NCBI RefSeq assembly: GCF_000719975.1
Contig: NZ_JOIJ01000018.1
Location: forward strand, 20,131-84,130
DNA length: 64,000 nt
DNA from: Prauserella rugosa
Lineage (GTDB): Bacteria > Actinomycetota > Actinomycetes > Mycobacteriales > Pseudonocardiaceae
Direction of reading: 5' to 3'
Shown: piece after piece, positions 8,582 through 16,551 of the stretch
How the letters are laid out: each line of letters begins with the position of its first letter
How positions within the stretch are numbered: the stretch's first letter is position 1
Notes under the pieces: generated by a model
Told to the model about the DNA's origin: nothing
The model's input: only the letters and a program-made list of their open reading frames with translations
Databases searched by the model: none
Position numbers and translations under genes: made by a program

Positions 8582-9432
8582 CCGACGACGCACTCTTCTC
8601 CGCGGAGGAGGCCGAAGACACCGACGACGCACGTTCTCCCGCGGAGGAGGCCGAAAACACCGACGACGCACGTTCTCCCGCTGAGGAGGCCGATGCCGGC
8701 ACTCGGGCGGAGGCGGCGCTGCGGTTGGAGGGGGTGAGCGCCTCCTACGGTGGCCGTCCGGTGTTGACGGGCGTGGATGTCACGATTCCGGCGGGCGTGC
8801 TGAGCGCGGTGGTGGGCCCGAACGGTGCGGGCAAGTCGACGTTGGTCAAAGCCGCGCTGGGGCTGGTGCCGTCGGTGCGGGGCAGGGTCCGCTGGCTGGG
8901 TGAGCCGTTGCGACGGGTGCGCCGGCGGGTGGCGTACGTGCCGCAGCAGGACAGCGTCGCGAAGGATTTCCCGATCACGGCCGTGCAGGTCGTGGAGATG
9001 GGGCGGTATCCGCATCGGGGTTGGCTGCGCAGGTTGACGCGCGAGGACGACGAGGTGGTCGCGGGTGCGATGGAGCAGGTGGGGGTCGCGGATCTGGCCG
9101 ACCGGCCGATCGACGAGCTCTCGGGTGGTCAGCGTCAGCGGGTGTTCCTGGCACGGGCGTTGGCCCAACGTGCAGATCTGATCGTGCTGGACGAGCCGTT
9201 CACGGCCGTCGACGCGCGCACCGAGGCGATGCTGTTGGAGATCCTCACCGGCCTCTGCCGCGGCGGTGCGTCGGTGATCGCGGTGCACCACGATCTACGG
9301 GACGTGCTCGAGCATTTCGATCACGCCGTGCTCATGGCGGGCACGGTCGTGGCCGCGGGTGCGCCGGACGAGGTCCTCACCACCGAGCATCTCGAACGCG
9401 CCTACGGCATGGCTCCGCTGGCGGTGCGATGA
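8578..9432 (+). CDS. Metal ABC transporter ATP-binding protein
   Basis: A 284-residue ATPase that powers the metal importer. Walker A GPNGAGKST is at ~80-88, the signature LSGGQRQR at 181-188, Walker B LIVLDEP at 201-207, and the switch His in VHHD follows. Family members usually begin near residue 45 here; the first ~40 residues are an extra acidic tail made of a 13-residue repeat (EEAEDTDDARSPA-like). The start overlaps the binding-protein stop and the stop overlaps the first permease start, indicating translational coupling. Confidence 0.95.
   Translation: MTDDALFSAEEAEDTDDARSPAEEAENTDDARSPAEEADAGTRAEAALRLEGVSASYGGRPVLTGVDVTIPAGVLSAVVGPNGAGKSTLVKAALGLVPSVRGRVRWLGEPLRRVRRRVAYVPQQDSVAKDFPITAVQVVEMGRYPHRGWLRRLTREDDEVVAGAMEQVGVADLADRPIDELSGGQRQRVFLARALAQRADLIVLDEPFTAVDARTEAMLLEILTGLCRGGASVIAVHHDLRDVLEHFDHAVLMAGTVVAAGAPDEVLTTEHLERAYGMAPLAVR
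8590..8692 (+). repeat. 39-bp tandem repeat (2.6 copies) inside the ATPase gene
   Basis: Copies start at 8590, 8629 and 8668 (the last partial). Each begins GCACKYTCTCC and carries GAGGAGGCCG and ACACCGACGAC. The unit is 13 codons long, so copies add without a frameshift. Similar 39-bp units occur at 34239-34316 and 30065-30103. Confidence 0.85.
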
Positions 9433-10325
9433 CGGGCGTGCTCGGAGGACTGCTCGACGCGCTGCCACTGTCCTATGCGGACGCCGTGGTGGTGGTCGGC
9501 ACGGCGGTGGTCGGCTTCGTCGCGGGACTGCTCGGCCCGTTGGCGGTGCTGCGGCAGCGCAGCATGTTCGGCGATGCGATGAGCCACGGCACGCTGGCGG
9601 GTGTCGCCGTGGCCTTCCTGGTCACCGGGGCGAAGGTGCCCGAGCTGTTGCTGCTGGGCGCCGCGGTGTCGGCGGCCGTCGCGGCGTTCGCGATGATCGC
9701 GCTCGAGCGCACGGGACGGCTGCGTTCGGACGCGGCCATCGGGGTTGTGCTTTCGGTGTCGTTGACGTTGGGCATCGTGCTGCTGACCGGGATCTCCGGC
9801 TCGGGCAACGCCAGCCAGGCCGGCCTGGACGAGTACCTGCTGGGCCAGACCGCGGGCATGGTGGAGCGCGACATCGTGGTGGCGCTGGCACTGGCGAGCG
9901 TCGCGGTCGTGGCGGTCGGGCTGGGGTTCCGTTTGTTGCGCTCGGCGACGTTCGACCCGGGGTTCACCGCGGTCGCGGGGGTCCGCACGTGGGTGGTGGA
10001 CGCGGCGAGCACGGGATTGCTGGCGCTGGCCGTCGTGCTGGGCGTACGGACGGTGGGCGCGATCCTGATGGTCGCCCTGCTGGTGGCACCGGTGGTCGCG
10101 GCGCGGCAGGTGACGTCCACGTTGGCGGTGTTGATGCCACTGTCCGGTCTCGTGGGGGCGGCCAGCGGGGCGGTCGGCGGTCTCGTGGCAGGCCGCGCCG
10201 AGCTGCCAGCCGGTCCGGTGATCGTGCTGCTGGCGACCGGACTCGCGGTGCTGTCGGTCGTGTTCGCGCCGCGGCGGGGTGTCGTGGCGAAGCTGGCGAG
10301 GGGGCGCGCCCGTGTCTCCCGATGA
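9429..10325 (+). CDS. Metal ABC transporter permease (ZnuB/TroC family), first
   Basis: A 298-residue permease with about 8-9 hydrophobic segments. The conserved early motif GLLGPLAVLRQRSMFGDAMSHG (residues ~32-53) and the later TVGAILMVALLVAPVVAAR are family hallmarks. The start ATG 9429 overlaps the ATPase stop. It probably pairs with the next gene as a heterodimer, as in TroCD/MntCD systems, rather than the homodimer usual for ZnuB. Confidence 0.93.
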   Translation: MTGVLGGLLDALPLSYADAVVVVGTAVVGFVAGLLGPLAVLRQRSMFGDAMSHGTLAGVAVAFLVTGAKVPELLLLGAAVSAAVAAFAMIALERTGRLRSDAAIGVVLSVSLTLGIVLLTGISGSGNASQAGLDEYLLGQTAGMVERDIVVALALASVAVVAVGLGFRLLRSATFDPGFTAVAGVRTWVVDAASTGLLALAVVLGVRTVGAILMVALLVAPVVAARQVTSTLAVLMPLSGLVGAASGAVGGLVAGRAELPAGPVIVLLATGLAVLSVVFAPRRGVVAKLARGRARVSR

Positions 10326-11178
10326 CGTGATGATCGTCGTGATCGCCGGCCTGCTGTCGACGTCGTGCGCGGTGCTCGGCGGATTCCTCGTGCTGCGCGG
10401 CCAGGCGCTGCTGCCGGACGCCGTCAGCCACGCGGTCCTGCCCGGCATTGTGCTGATCTTCCTGCTCACCGGGGAGCGCGCGACACTGTGGACGGTCGTC
10501 GGGGCAACGGCGTTCGGCGTGCTGTGCGTACTCGGATCGGACTGGCTGCGGCGCACCGGCGTCGTCGAATCCGACGCCGCGTTGGCGCTCGTGTTCCCCG
10601 CGTTGTTCTCGTTGGGAATCCTCGGGATCAGCAGATTCGCCTCGGGGGCGCACATCGATCTGGACTCGGCGATCTACGGCGATCTGACGTTCGCCCCGCT
10701 GCGGACCGTGTCGCTGTTCGGGGCAGACGTGCCGCAGTCGCTGGTGGTGACCGGCCTGGCGACCGTCGCCGTCGTGGCGCTCGTGGTCGTGCTGTGGCGG
10801 CCGTTGCAGGCGGCTGCGTTCGACCCGGCGTTCGCGGAGTTGGCGGGTCTACGGGGCAGGCTGATCGGCCAGGTGCTGCTGGTCGCGGTGGCGGGGCTGG
10901 CCGTCGTGGCGTTCGACAGTGTCGGGGCGATCCTGGTGATCACGTTCTTCGTGGTGCCCGCGTCGACGGCACGGCTGCTCACCGCGCGCCTTGGCACGAT
11001 GCTGGTCGTGGCTGCGTTGTGCGGGTGGGTCGCGTCGATCGCCGGGCACACGGTCGCCGTGTCGGCCGACACGTCCATCCCCGGCACGATCGGCCTGGCC
11101 AGCGGCGCGCTGTTCGTGCTCGCCCTCCTGTTCGCACCCCGCCGAGGCCTCCTCACCCGCCGCCGCGCCACCCCCTAG
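10312..11178 (+). CDS. Metal ABC transporter permease (TroD/ZnuB family), second
   Basis: A 288-residue paralogue of the preceding permease: VLRGQALLPDAVSHAVLPGI (~24-43) and SVGAILVITFFVVPASTARL are the matching motifs, with about 8-9 hydrophobic segments. GTG 10312 overlaps the previous gene by 14 bp and gives the expected N-terminus (VSPDDVMIVVIAG). The two-permease arrangement supports a Mn/Fe (Tro/Mnt/Sit) system, but zinc is not excluded. A 21-bp repeat array begins right after the stop. Confidence 0.92.
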   Translation: MSPDDVMIVVIAGLLSTSCAVLGGFLVLRGQALLPDAVSHAVLPGIVLIFLLTGERATLWTVVGATAFGVLCVLGSDWLRRTGVVESDAALALVFPALFSLGILGISRFASGAHIDLDSAIYGDLTFAPLRTVSLFGADVPQSLVVTGLATVAVVALVVVLWRPLQAAAFDPAFAELAGLRGRLIGQVLLVAVAGLAVVAFDSVGAILVITFFVVPASTARLLTARLGTMLVVAALCGWVASIAGHTVAVSADTSIPGTIGLASGALFVLALLFAPRRGLLTRRRATP

Positions 11179-11180
11179 CA

Positions 11181-11359
11181 CCCCGTGTTGCACCTCCAGG
11201 GGCCCGTGTTGCGGATCTGGGGGCGCGTGTCGTGGATTCGGGGGCTTGTGTCGCGGACTCAGGGGCGCGTGTCGCACCGCGAGGGAGCCCGTGTTGCGTG
11301 CTCGGGAACGCGTGTTGCGGATTCGGGAGCCCGTGTTGTGACCCCGGGACCCCCGTTGA
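11181..11359 (+). repeat. 21-bp tandem repeat array, about 8 copies
   Basis: Degenerate copies of a ~21-22-bp unit of the form CCCGTGTTGCGGATTCGGGAG run from just after the permease stop to just before the VOC gene. GTGTTG/GTGTCG is the most conserved core. The same unit recurs at 11839-11900 and 63769-63893 (inverted) and at 54540-54602 inside ccsB. Confidence 0.85.
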
Positions 11360-11366
11360 CGGCGAG

Positions 11367-11765
11367 ATGTCCTTCGTGGACAGTGCGCGTATGTTGCACA
11401 TCGGAACGGTGGTCATGGGGGCCGCCGACGTCCGGCGAGCGGCCACGTTCTGGGCGGCCGCGCTCGACTACGTACCTCGCGACGGCGCTCTCAACGACGA
11501 CTTCGTAGTGCTCGTGCCGCACCGGGGACACGGCCCCGGCGTGGCGATCGACTCGAGTGAGTCTCCGGTGCAACAACATCCTCGCGTCCACCTCGACCTC
11601 TACGCCGCCGACGCACAGGACCAGGAAGCCGAAGTCGCCCGGCTCGTGTCCCTGGGTGCTACGCGGGTCGACTGGGACCTCTACCCCGCCGACCCGGACT
11701 TCGTGGTGCTCGCCGACACCGAGGGCAACCGCTTCTGCGTCATCGACACGTCGCACGGCGGTTAG
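11367..11765 (+). CDS. VOC (glyoxalase-like) superfamily protein
   Basis: A 132-residue protein of the vicinal-oxygen-chelate fold. It starts with the beta-alpha unit HIGTVVMGAADVRRAATFWAAAL, contains HLDLYAADAQDQEAEVARLVSLGATRV in the middle, and ends DFVVLADTEGNRFCVID, the classic glyoxalase-like C-terminal strand with a Glu metal-ligand position. Length matches single-module family members. ATG 11367 or ATG 11391 may be the start. The substrate is unknown. It is flanked on both sides by 21-bp repeat arrays and looks monocistronic. Confidence 0.85.
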   Translation: MSFVDSARMLHIGTVVMGAADVRRAATFWAAALDYVPRDGALNDDFVVLVPHRGHGPGVAIDSSESPVQQHPRVHLDLYAADAQDQEAEVARLVSLGATRVDWDLYPADPDFVVLADTEGNRFCVIDTSHGG

Positions 11766-11838
11766 CTCCGGCACCGCCTACCTCGCGCTCACACGTCGCA
11801 CCGCGGCGCGGGGACGCAGCGCCGTAGCGTCCCCCGAT

Positions 11839-11900
11839 CCGCAACACGGCCCCCGGCCGACGCAACACGCGCCCCCGAAAGCGCAACACGCGTTCCCGAA
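11839..11900 (-). repeat. 21-bp tandem repeat array, 3 copies (inverted)
   Basis: Three units of CGCAACACGCGTTCCCGAAG type, the reverse complement of the array at 11181-11359. It ends 5 bp before the stop codon of the dimethylargininase gene and sits between two convergent genes. Confidence 0.85.
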
Positions 11901-11904
11901 GTGG

Positions 11905-12759
11905 TTACTTTCGGATCTCCAGGGTGCAGCACTTCGGGCCGCCGCCTGCCTTGCGGAGTTCCGAGATGTCGACGAACCGCACCTCGTAACCACGCTCGGC
12001 GATCCGGCCTGCCAGTCCGGTCGACTCGGTCTCGACGGGCAGGACGACGTGCCTGCCGTCGGAGACGCCGTTCAGCCCGAAGCACTCGGCGTCGGCCGCG
12101 TTGGCGATCACCGCGTCGGGGAACAGCCGCCGCAGCACGCGTTGCGACCCCGGCGAGAACGCCTCCGGGTAGTAGGCGACCTGCGCGCGCATCGCCTCCT
12201 GCTCGGGCTGCAGCACGAACAGGGCCGTGTCGAGGTGGTAGTAGCGCTCGTCGACCAGGTGCAGCGACACCACGGGCACGCCCAGCGTCTCCTGCGCCTC
12301 CGCGTGCGCACCGGGGTCGGTGCGGAAACCCGTGCCCGCGAGCAGCAGCCCGCCCGTCCAGGCGAAGTCGCCCTCGGCCTCGTTGATCTGACGCGGCATG
12401 GTCACGTCGCGGAATCCGTGCTCGACGAACCAGCGCCGGAAGTGCTCGGCCTCGGCGGCACGCTGCGGGGCACGGAACCGCGACCCCAGCACCCTGCCGT
12501 CGACCACGGTGCCCGAGTTGGCCGCGAACACCATGTCCGGCAGTCCCGGCTGCGGCGGTACCTCGTCGACCGTGTGGCCGAGTTCGCGGTAGAGATCGCG
12601 CAACGTCGTCCACTGCCGCATGGCCAGCTCGACGTCGACGGGACGGCTGGGGTCCATCCACGGGTTGATCGAGTACTCCACGGCGAAATGCCGCGGCGGG
12701 CACATCAGGTAGTGGCGGGGCGTGGGGATCCGTACGGGCAGCGCGTGGGTGTCCGTCAT
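11905..12759 (-). CDS. ddaH: Dimethylargininase / arginine deiminase-fold amidinohydrolase
   Basis: A 284-residue amidinotransferase-superfamily enzyme. It has the N-terminal MCPPRHFAVEYSINPWMDPSR, the Glu/Asp pair in EGDFAW (~120), the catalytic His in YYHLDTAL (~172), and the nucleophile Cys in KCCTLEIRK at the C-terminus. Members hydrolyse N-omega-methylarginines to citrulline plus methylamine, or act on arginine-like substrates. It is divergent from an Lrp/AsnC regulator. In mycobacteria ddaH lies beside rocD (ornithine aminotransferase), but no rocD is present here. Confidence 0.88.
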   Translation of the reverse strand: MTDTHALPVRIPTPRHYLMCPPRHFAVEYSINPWMDPSRPVDVELAMRQWTTLRDLYRELGHTVDEVPPQPGLPDMVFAANSGTVVDGRVLGSRFRAPQRAAEAEHFRRWFVEHGFRDVTMPRQINEAEGDFAWTGGLLLAGTGFRTDPGAHAEAQETLGVPVVSLHLVDERYYHLDTALFVLQPEQEAMRAQVAYYPEAFSPGSQRVLRRLFPDAVIANAADAECFGLNGVSDGRHVVLPVETESTGLAGRIAERGYEVRFVDISELRKAGGGPKCCTLEIRK

Positions 12760-12784
12760 AGTTCGAATGTAGAACCAGCCGGGC

Positions 12785-12810
12785 GCGCAAACAATCGACC
12801 ATGGTTGCGC
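12785..12810. promoter_or_regulatory. Inverted repeat between ddaH and the AsnC regulator
   Basis: GCGCAA (12785-12790) and TTGCGC (12805-12810) face each other around a 14-bp centre that itself holds the palindrome ACCATGGT. It lies in the 73-bp divergent spacer and is a plausible binding site for the adjacent Lrp/AsnC protein. A -10-like AATCAT (12822-12827) lies only 6 bp before the regulator start GTG, which suggests a leaderless mRNA. Confidence 0.5.
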
Positions 12811-12832
12811 ATCAGTGTGCTAATCATTGCGT

Positions 12833-13279
12833 GTGAACACTCTGGATCAGCGAATCGTTTCCTGCCTGGTCGCGAACGCACGCGCGAGCTACGCGGAGAT
12901 CGGCAAGGTGGTCGGTCTGTCGGCACCCGCGGTCAAGCGCAGGGTCGACCGGCTGCTCGACGACGGCGTCCTCAAGGGCTTCACCGCGGTGGTCGATCCG
13001 GAGGCGCTCGGCTGGGGAACCGAGGCGTTCGTCGAGGTGCACTGTCAGGGCAACGTGTCCCCCGCGCGCATCCGGGCGCATCTCGAGCCCGTGCCCGAGG
13101 TCGTCGCCGCCTACACTGTGTCCGGTGCGGCCGACGCGATCGTGCACCTGCGGGCCGGCGACATCCACCATCTGGAATCGGCACTCGAACGACTGCGCGG
13201 GCTGGAGATCATCGACCGCACGGTGTCCACGGTCGTGCTCTCCACACTGCTGGAACGTTCGCCCGACCCCGGCGAATGA
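12833..13279 (+). CDS. Lrp/AsnC family transcriptional regulator
   Basis: About 148 residues. The N-terminal winged HTH is typical (LDQRIVSCLVANARASYAEI, then SAPAVKRRVDRLLDDGVLKG), and the C-terminal RAM ligand-binding domain follows (GWGTEAFVEVHC through VSGAADAIVHLRA). It is likely to sense an amino acid and control the divergent ddaH and itself. GTG 12833 is chosen; an in-frame TTG at 12827 would remove the spacing to the -10-like box. Confidence 0.92.
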   Translation: MNTLDQRIVSCLVANARASYAEIGKVVGLSAPAVKRRVDRLLDDGVLKGFTAVVDPEALGWGTEAFVEVHCQGNVSPARIRAHLEPVPEVVAAYTVSGAADAIVHLRAGDIHHLESALERLRGLEIIDRTVSTVVLSTLLERSPDPGE

Positions 13280-13432
13280 GGCCCGTGTTCCCAGCGCGTG
13301 GGAGATCGACGGCGCCCCCGTCGCGAGTGAGGTAAGCCAAATCACACCCCAACACTCGCCCTGAAAACAACAAGTAACCTCGAAGTATTGCGCGCTGGGC
13401 GCGCTAGTCGTGAGAGAGGGATTTCCTGGCCC

Positions 13433-15379
13433 ATGAGCACGAGTGCGAACGGCAGCGCCACCGACGGGGCAGGCGCGCTGTCGGCGACCCGTCCGACGGA
13501 GGTCAACCAGCTCGACCGCGTGGTCATCCGATTCGCCGGCGACTCCGGTGACGGCATGCAGCTGACCGGCGACCGGTTCACGTCGGAAGCGGCCGCATTC
13601 GGGAACGATCTGGCGACTCTGCCGAACTTCCCCGCCGAGATCCGCGCACCTCAGGGCACCATCCCCGGCGTCTCCAGCTTCCAGGTGCACTTCGCCGACT
13701 ACGACATCCTCACTCCCGGCGACCGCCCCGACGTCCTCGTGGCGATGAACCCGGCTGCGTTGAAGGCCAACGTCGGTGACGTGCCCCAGGGCGGCACGAT
13801 CATCGTCAACACCGACGAGTTCGGCAAGCGCAACCTGACGAAGGTCGGCTACGAGTCGAACCCGCTCGAGGACGACTCGCTGTCGGCCTTCGAGGTCCAC
13901 GAGGTCGCCATGTCGACCCTGACGCAGGGCGCGCTGGAGAACACCGGCCTCGGCAAGAAGGACGCCGAGCGCTGCAAGAACATGTTCGCGCTGGGTCTGC
14001 TGTCGTGGATGTACCACCGGCCGACCGAGGGCACCGAGCAGTTCCTGCGCGAGAAGTTCGCGAAGAAGCCGGAGATCGCCGACGCGAACATCCTGGCGTT
14101 CCGCGCGGGCTGGTACTACGGCGAGACGACCGAGGCCTTCGGCACGACGTTCGAGGTCGCCCCCGCGAAGCTGCCCGCGGGCACCTACCGCCAGATCACG
14201 GGCAACACCGCGTTGGCCTACGGCATCGTGGCGGCGGGACAGCAGGCGAAGCTGCCGGTACTGCTGGGCACCTACCCGATCACCCCAGCCTCGGACGTGC
14301 TGCACGAACTGTCGAAGCACAAGAACTTCGGCATCACCACGTTCCAGGCCGAGGACGAGATCGCCGGTGTCGGTGCCGCACTCGGCGCCAGCTACGGCGG
14401 CGCGCTCGGGGTGACCTCGACGTCCGGCCCGGGTATCGCGCTGAAGGCCGAGACGATCGGGCTCGGCGTGATGACCGAGCTGCCGCTCGTGGTGATCGAC
14501 GTGCAGCGCGGCGGCCCCTCGACGGGTCTGCCGACGAAGACCGAGCAGGCCGACCTGTTGCAGGCCTACTTCGGCCGCAACAGTGAGTCGCCGGTGCCGA
14601 TCGTCGCCCCGGCCACGCCCGCCGACTGCTTCGACATCGCGCTGGAGGCCACGCGGATCGCGCTGAAGTACCGCACGCCGGTGCTGCTGCTGTCCGACGG
14701 CGCGGTCGCCAACGGTTCGGAGCCGTGGCTCATCCCGGACGTGTCGACGCTGCCCGACCTGTCCGTGGAGTTCGCGTCCGAGCCGAACGCTCCCGACGGT
14801 TCCGGTGAGCACTGGCCGTACGTGCGTGATCCGGAGACGCTCGCGCGTGAGTGGGCGATTCCCGGCACGCCGGGTCTGCAGCACCGCATCGGTGGTCTGG
14901 AGAAGGCCGACGGCAAGGGCAACATCTCCTACGACCCGGACAACCACGACCACATGGTCCGGTTGCGCCAGGCGAAGATCGACGGCATCGACGTGCCCGA
15001 CATCGAGGTCGACGATCCTGCCCCGAGCGGCCTCGGGGGAACCGCCAGCGGCGGCAAGGCCCGCGTGCTGGTGCTGGGCTGGGGTTCGACGTACGGCCCG
15101 ATCGGCGCCGCCGCACGCCGGGTGCGCAAGAAGGGCATGGCGGTCGCGCAGGCCCACCTGCGTCACCTCAACCCGCTGCCCGCGAACCTCGGCGAGGTGC
15201 TGGCCTCGTACGACCGCGTGGTCGTGCCGGAGATGAACCTGGGCCAGCTGGCGATGCTGCTGCGTGCCAAGTACCTGACCGACGTCCAGTCCTACACCAA
15301 GGTCGCCGGACTGCCCTTCAAGGCCGAGGAGCTCGAGGGCGTCTTCACCGACATCATCAGGGAGGTCACGTCAGAATGA
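13433..15379 (+). CDS. korA: 2-oxoglutarate:ferredoxin oxidoreductase subunit alpha
   Basis: The 648-residue KorA carries the gamma domain (FAGDSGDGMQLTGDRF, residues ~33-48) fused before the pyrimidine-binding alpha domain (TYPITPASDVLHELSK at ~279). With KorB it oxidatively decarboxylates 2-oxoglutarate to succinyl-CoA, passing electrons to ferredoxin, as an alternative TCA step known in mycobacteria and other actinomycetes. Length matches the mycobacterial enzyme (~650). ATG 13433 follows GAGAGAGG. The stop overlaps a 13-codon frame that links it to korB. Confidence 0.95.
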   Translation: MSTSANGSATDGAGALSATRPTEVNQLDRVVIRFAGDSGDGMQLTGDRFTSEAAAFGNDLATLPNFPAEIRAPQGTIPGVSSFQVHFADYDILTPGDRPDVLVAMNPAALKANVGDVPQGGTIIVNTDEFGKRNLTKVGYESNPLEDDSLSAFEVHEVAMSTLTQGALENTGLGKKDAERCKNMFALGLLSWMYHRPTEGTEQFLREKFAKKPEIADANILAFRAGWYYGETTEAFGTTFEVAPAKLPAGTYRQITGNTALAYGIVAAGQQAKLPVLLGTYPITPASDVLHELSKHKNFGITTFQAEDEIAGVGAALGASYGGALGVTSTSGPGIALKAETIGLGVMTELPLVVIDVQRGGPSTGLPTKTEQADLLQAYFGRNSESPVPIVAPATPADCFDIALEATRIALKYRTPVLLLSDGAVANGSEPWLIPDVSTLPDLSVEFASEPNAPDGSGEHWPYVRDPETLAREWAIPGTPGLQHRIGGLEKADGKGNISYDPDNHDHMVRLRQAKIDGIDVPDIEVDDPAPSGLGGTASGGKARVLVLGWGSTYGPIGAAARRVRKKGMAVAQAHLRHLNPLPANLGEVLASYDRVVVPEMNLGQLAMLLRAKYLTDVQSYTKVAGLPFKAEELEGVFTDIIREVTSE

Positions 15380-15417
15380 CCTACGACGTACTCGTTCCCG
15401 TGGAGGCGGCAGTATGA
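15376..15417 (+). other. 13-codon linking ORF between korA and korB
   Basis: ATG 15376 overlaps the korA stop as ATGA, encodes MTYDVLVPVEAAV, and its TGA (15415-15417) overlaps the korB ATG as ATGA. A ribosome could therefore pass from korA through this short frame to korB without leaving the mRNA. Whether it is translated is not shown by the sequence. Confidence 0.4.
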
Positions 15418-16478
15418 CAGCCACCGATCTGGGCCTGCCCACCATGGGCGGTCTCGACCTGGTCCCCACGACCGACGAGCCGCAGAAGGCCAAGGAGTAC
15501 AAGTCCGACCAGGAAGTGCGCTGGTGCCCGGGCTGCGGCGACTACGTCGTGCTGAACACGATCCAGTCGTTCCTGCCGACGTTGGGCCTCAAGCGCGAGA
15601 ACATCGTGTTCATCTCGGGTATCGGCTGCTCGAGCCGGTTCCCGTACTACATGAACACCTACGGCATGCACTCGATCCACGGCCGCGCGCCGTCGATCGC
15701 GACGGGGCTGGCGACGACGCGTCCGGACCTGTCGGTGTGGGTGGTCACCGGTGACGGCGACGCGCTGTCCATCGGCGGCAACCACCTGATCCACGCGTTG
15801 CGGCGGAACGTGAACCTGAAGATCCTGCTGTTCAACAACCGGATCTACGGCCTGACGAAGGGTCAGTACTCGCCGACGTCGGAGCCGGGCAAGGTCACCA
15901 AGTCGACCCCGATGGGGTCGCTGGACACGCCGTTCAACCCGGTGTCGCTGGCGCTGGGTGCGGAGGCGACGTTCGTGGGCAGGGCGTTGGACTCGGACAA
16001 GAAGGGTCTGACGGAGGTGCTCACGGCGGCGGCCCAGCACCGGGGCAGCGCGGTCGTGGAGATCTACCAGAACTGCCCGATCTTCAACGACGGCGCGTTC
16101 GACGTGCTGAAGGACTCCGACGAGGCCGCGCAGCGGATCATTCCGCTGACGCCGGGTGAGCCGATCCGGTTCGGCCCCGAGGGCGAGCTCGGCGTGACGT
16201 CGACCGGCTACGGCGGGTTCGAGGTCGGCAAGGTGGCCGACATCGGTGAGGACAACCTGGTGGTGCACGATCCGTCCATCGAGGACACGGCGTACGGGTT
16301 CGCGTTGTCGCGCATCGGCGACCAGAACCTGTCGCTCACCCCGACCGGGATCTTCCGCCAGGTCGCCAGGCCGACCTACGACGACCAGGCACGTGCCCAG
16401 GTCGAGCAGGCCCAGCAGGCCAACCCGGGTGATCTGCAGGCCCTGCTGACCGGCAAGGACACCTGGACGGTCGAGTAA
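15414..16478 (+). CDS. korB: 2-oxoglutarate:ferredoxin oxidoreductase subunit beta
   Basis: The 354-residue thiamine-diphosphate subunit. CPGCG (38-42) supplies cluster-ligand Cys residues, GIGCSSRFPYY adds a third, and the TPP/Mg motif VVTGDGDALSIGGNH through LLFNNRIYGLTKGQ is intact. It is the electron-transfer half of KorAB. Translation is probably coupled to korA through the intervening mini-ORF. It ends 22 bp before a large palindrome that faces the convergent sunset-domain gene. Confidence 0.96.
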   Translation: MTATDLGLPTMGGLDLVPTTDEPQKAKEYKSDQEVRWCPGCGDYVVLNTIQSFLPTLGLKRENIVFISGIGCSSRFPYYMNTYGMHSIHGRAPSIATGLATTRPDLSVWVVTGDGDALSIGGNHLIHALRRNVNLKILLFNNRIYGLTKGQYSPTSEPGKVTKSTPMGSLDTPFNPVSLALGAEATFVGRALDSDKKGLTEVLTAAAQHRGSAVVEIYQNCPIFNDGAFDVLKDSDEAAQRIIPLTPGEPIRFGPEGELGVTSTGYGGFEVGKVADIGEDNLVVHDPSIEDTAYGFALSRIGDQNLSLTPTGIFRQVARPTYDDQARAQVEQAQQANPGDLQALLTGKDTWTVE

Positions 16479-16500
16479 CCCCGGCCTCGGGTTCAAAGCT

Positions 16501-16547
16501 CCCAAGGGCCCCATAGTTGCGTTGAACGCAACCATGGGGCCCTTGGG
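16501..16547. repeat. Dispersed palindrome copy 1 (bidirectional terminator-like)
   Basis: Arms of 22 nt (16501-16522 and 16526-16547) starting CCCAAGGGCCCCATAG pair with a single mismatch around the loop TGA. The same element occurs at 46564-46610 and 49234-49286. It lies between the convergent ends of korB and the sunset-domain gene. Confidence 0.9.
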
Positions 16548-16551
16548 CGCA

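Noticed and set aside
11181..11359. Tandem 21-bp units considered as a CRISPR array
   Set aside because: Units are contiguous without unique spacers, degenerate, and no cas gene is present.
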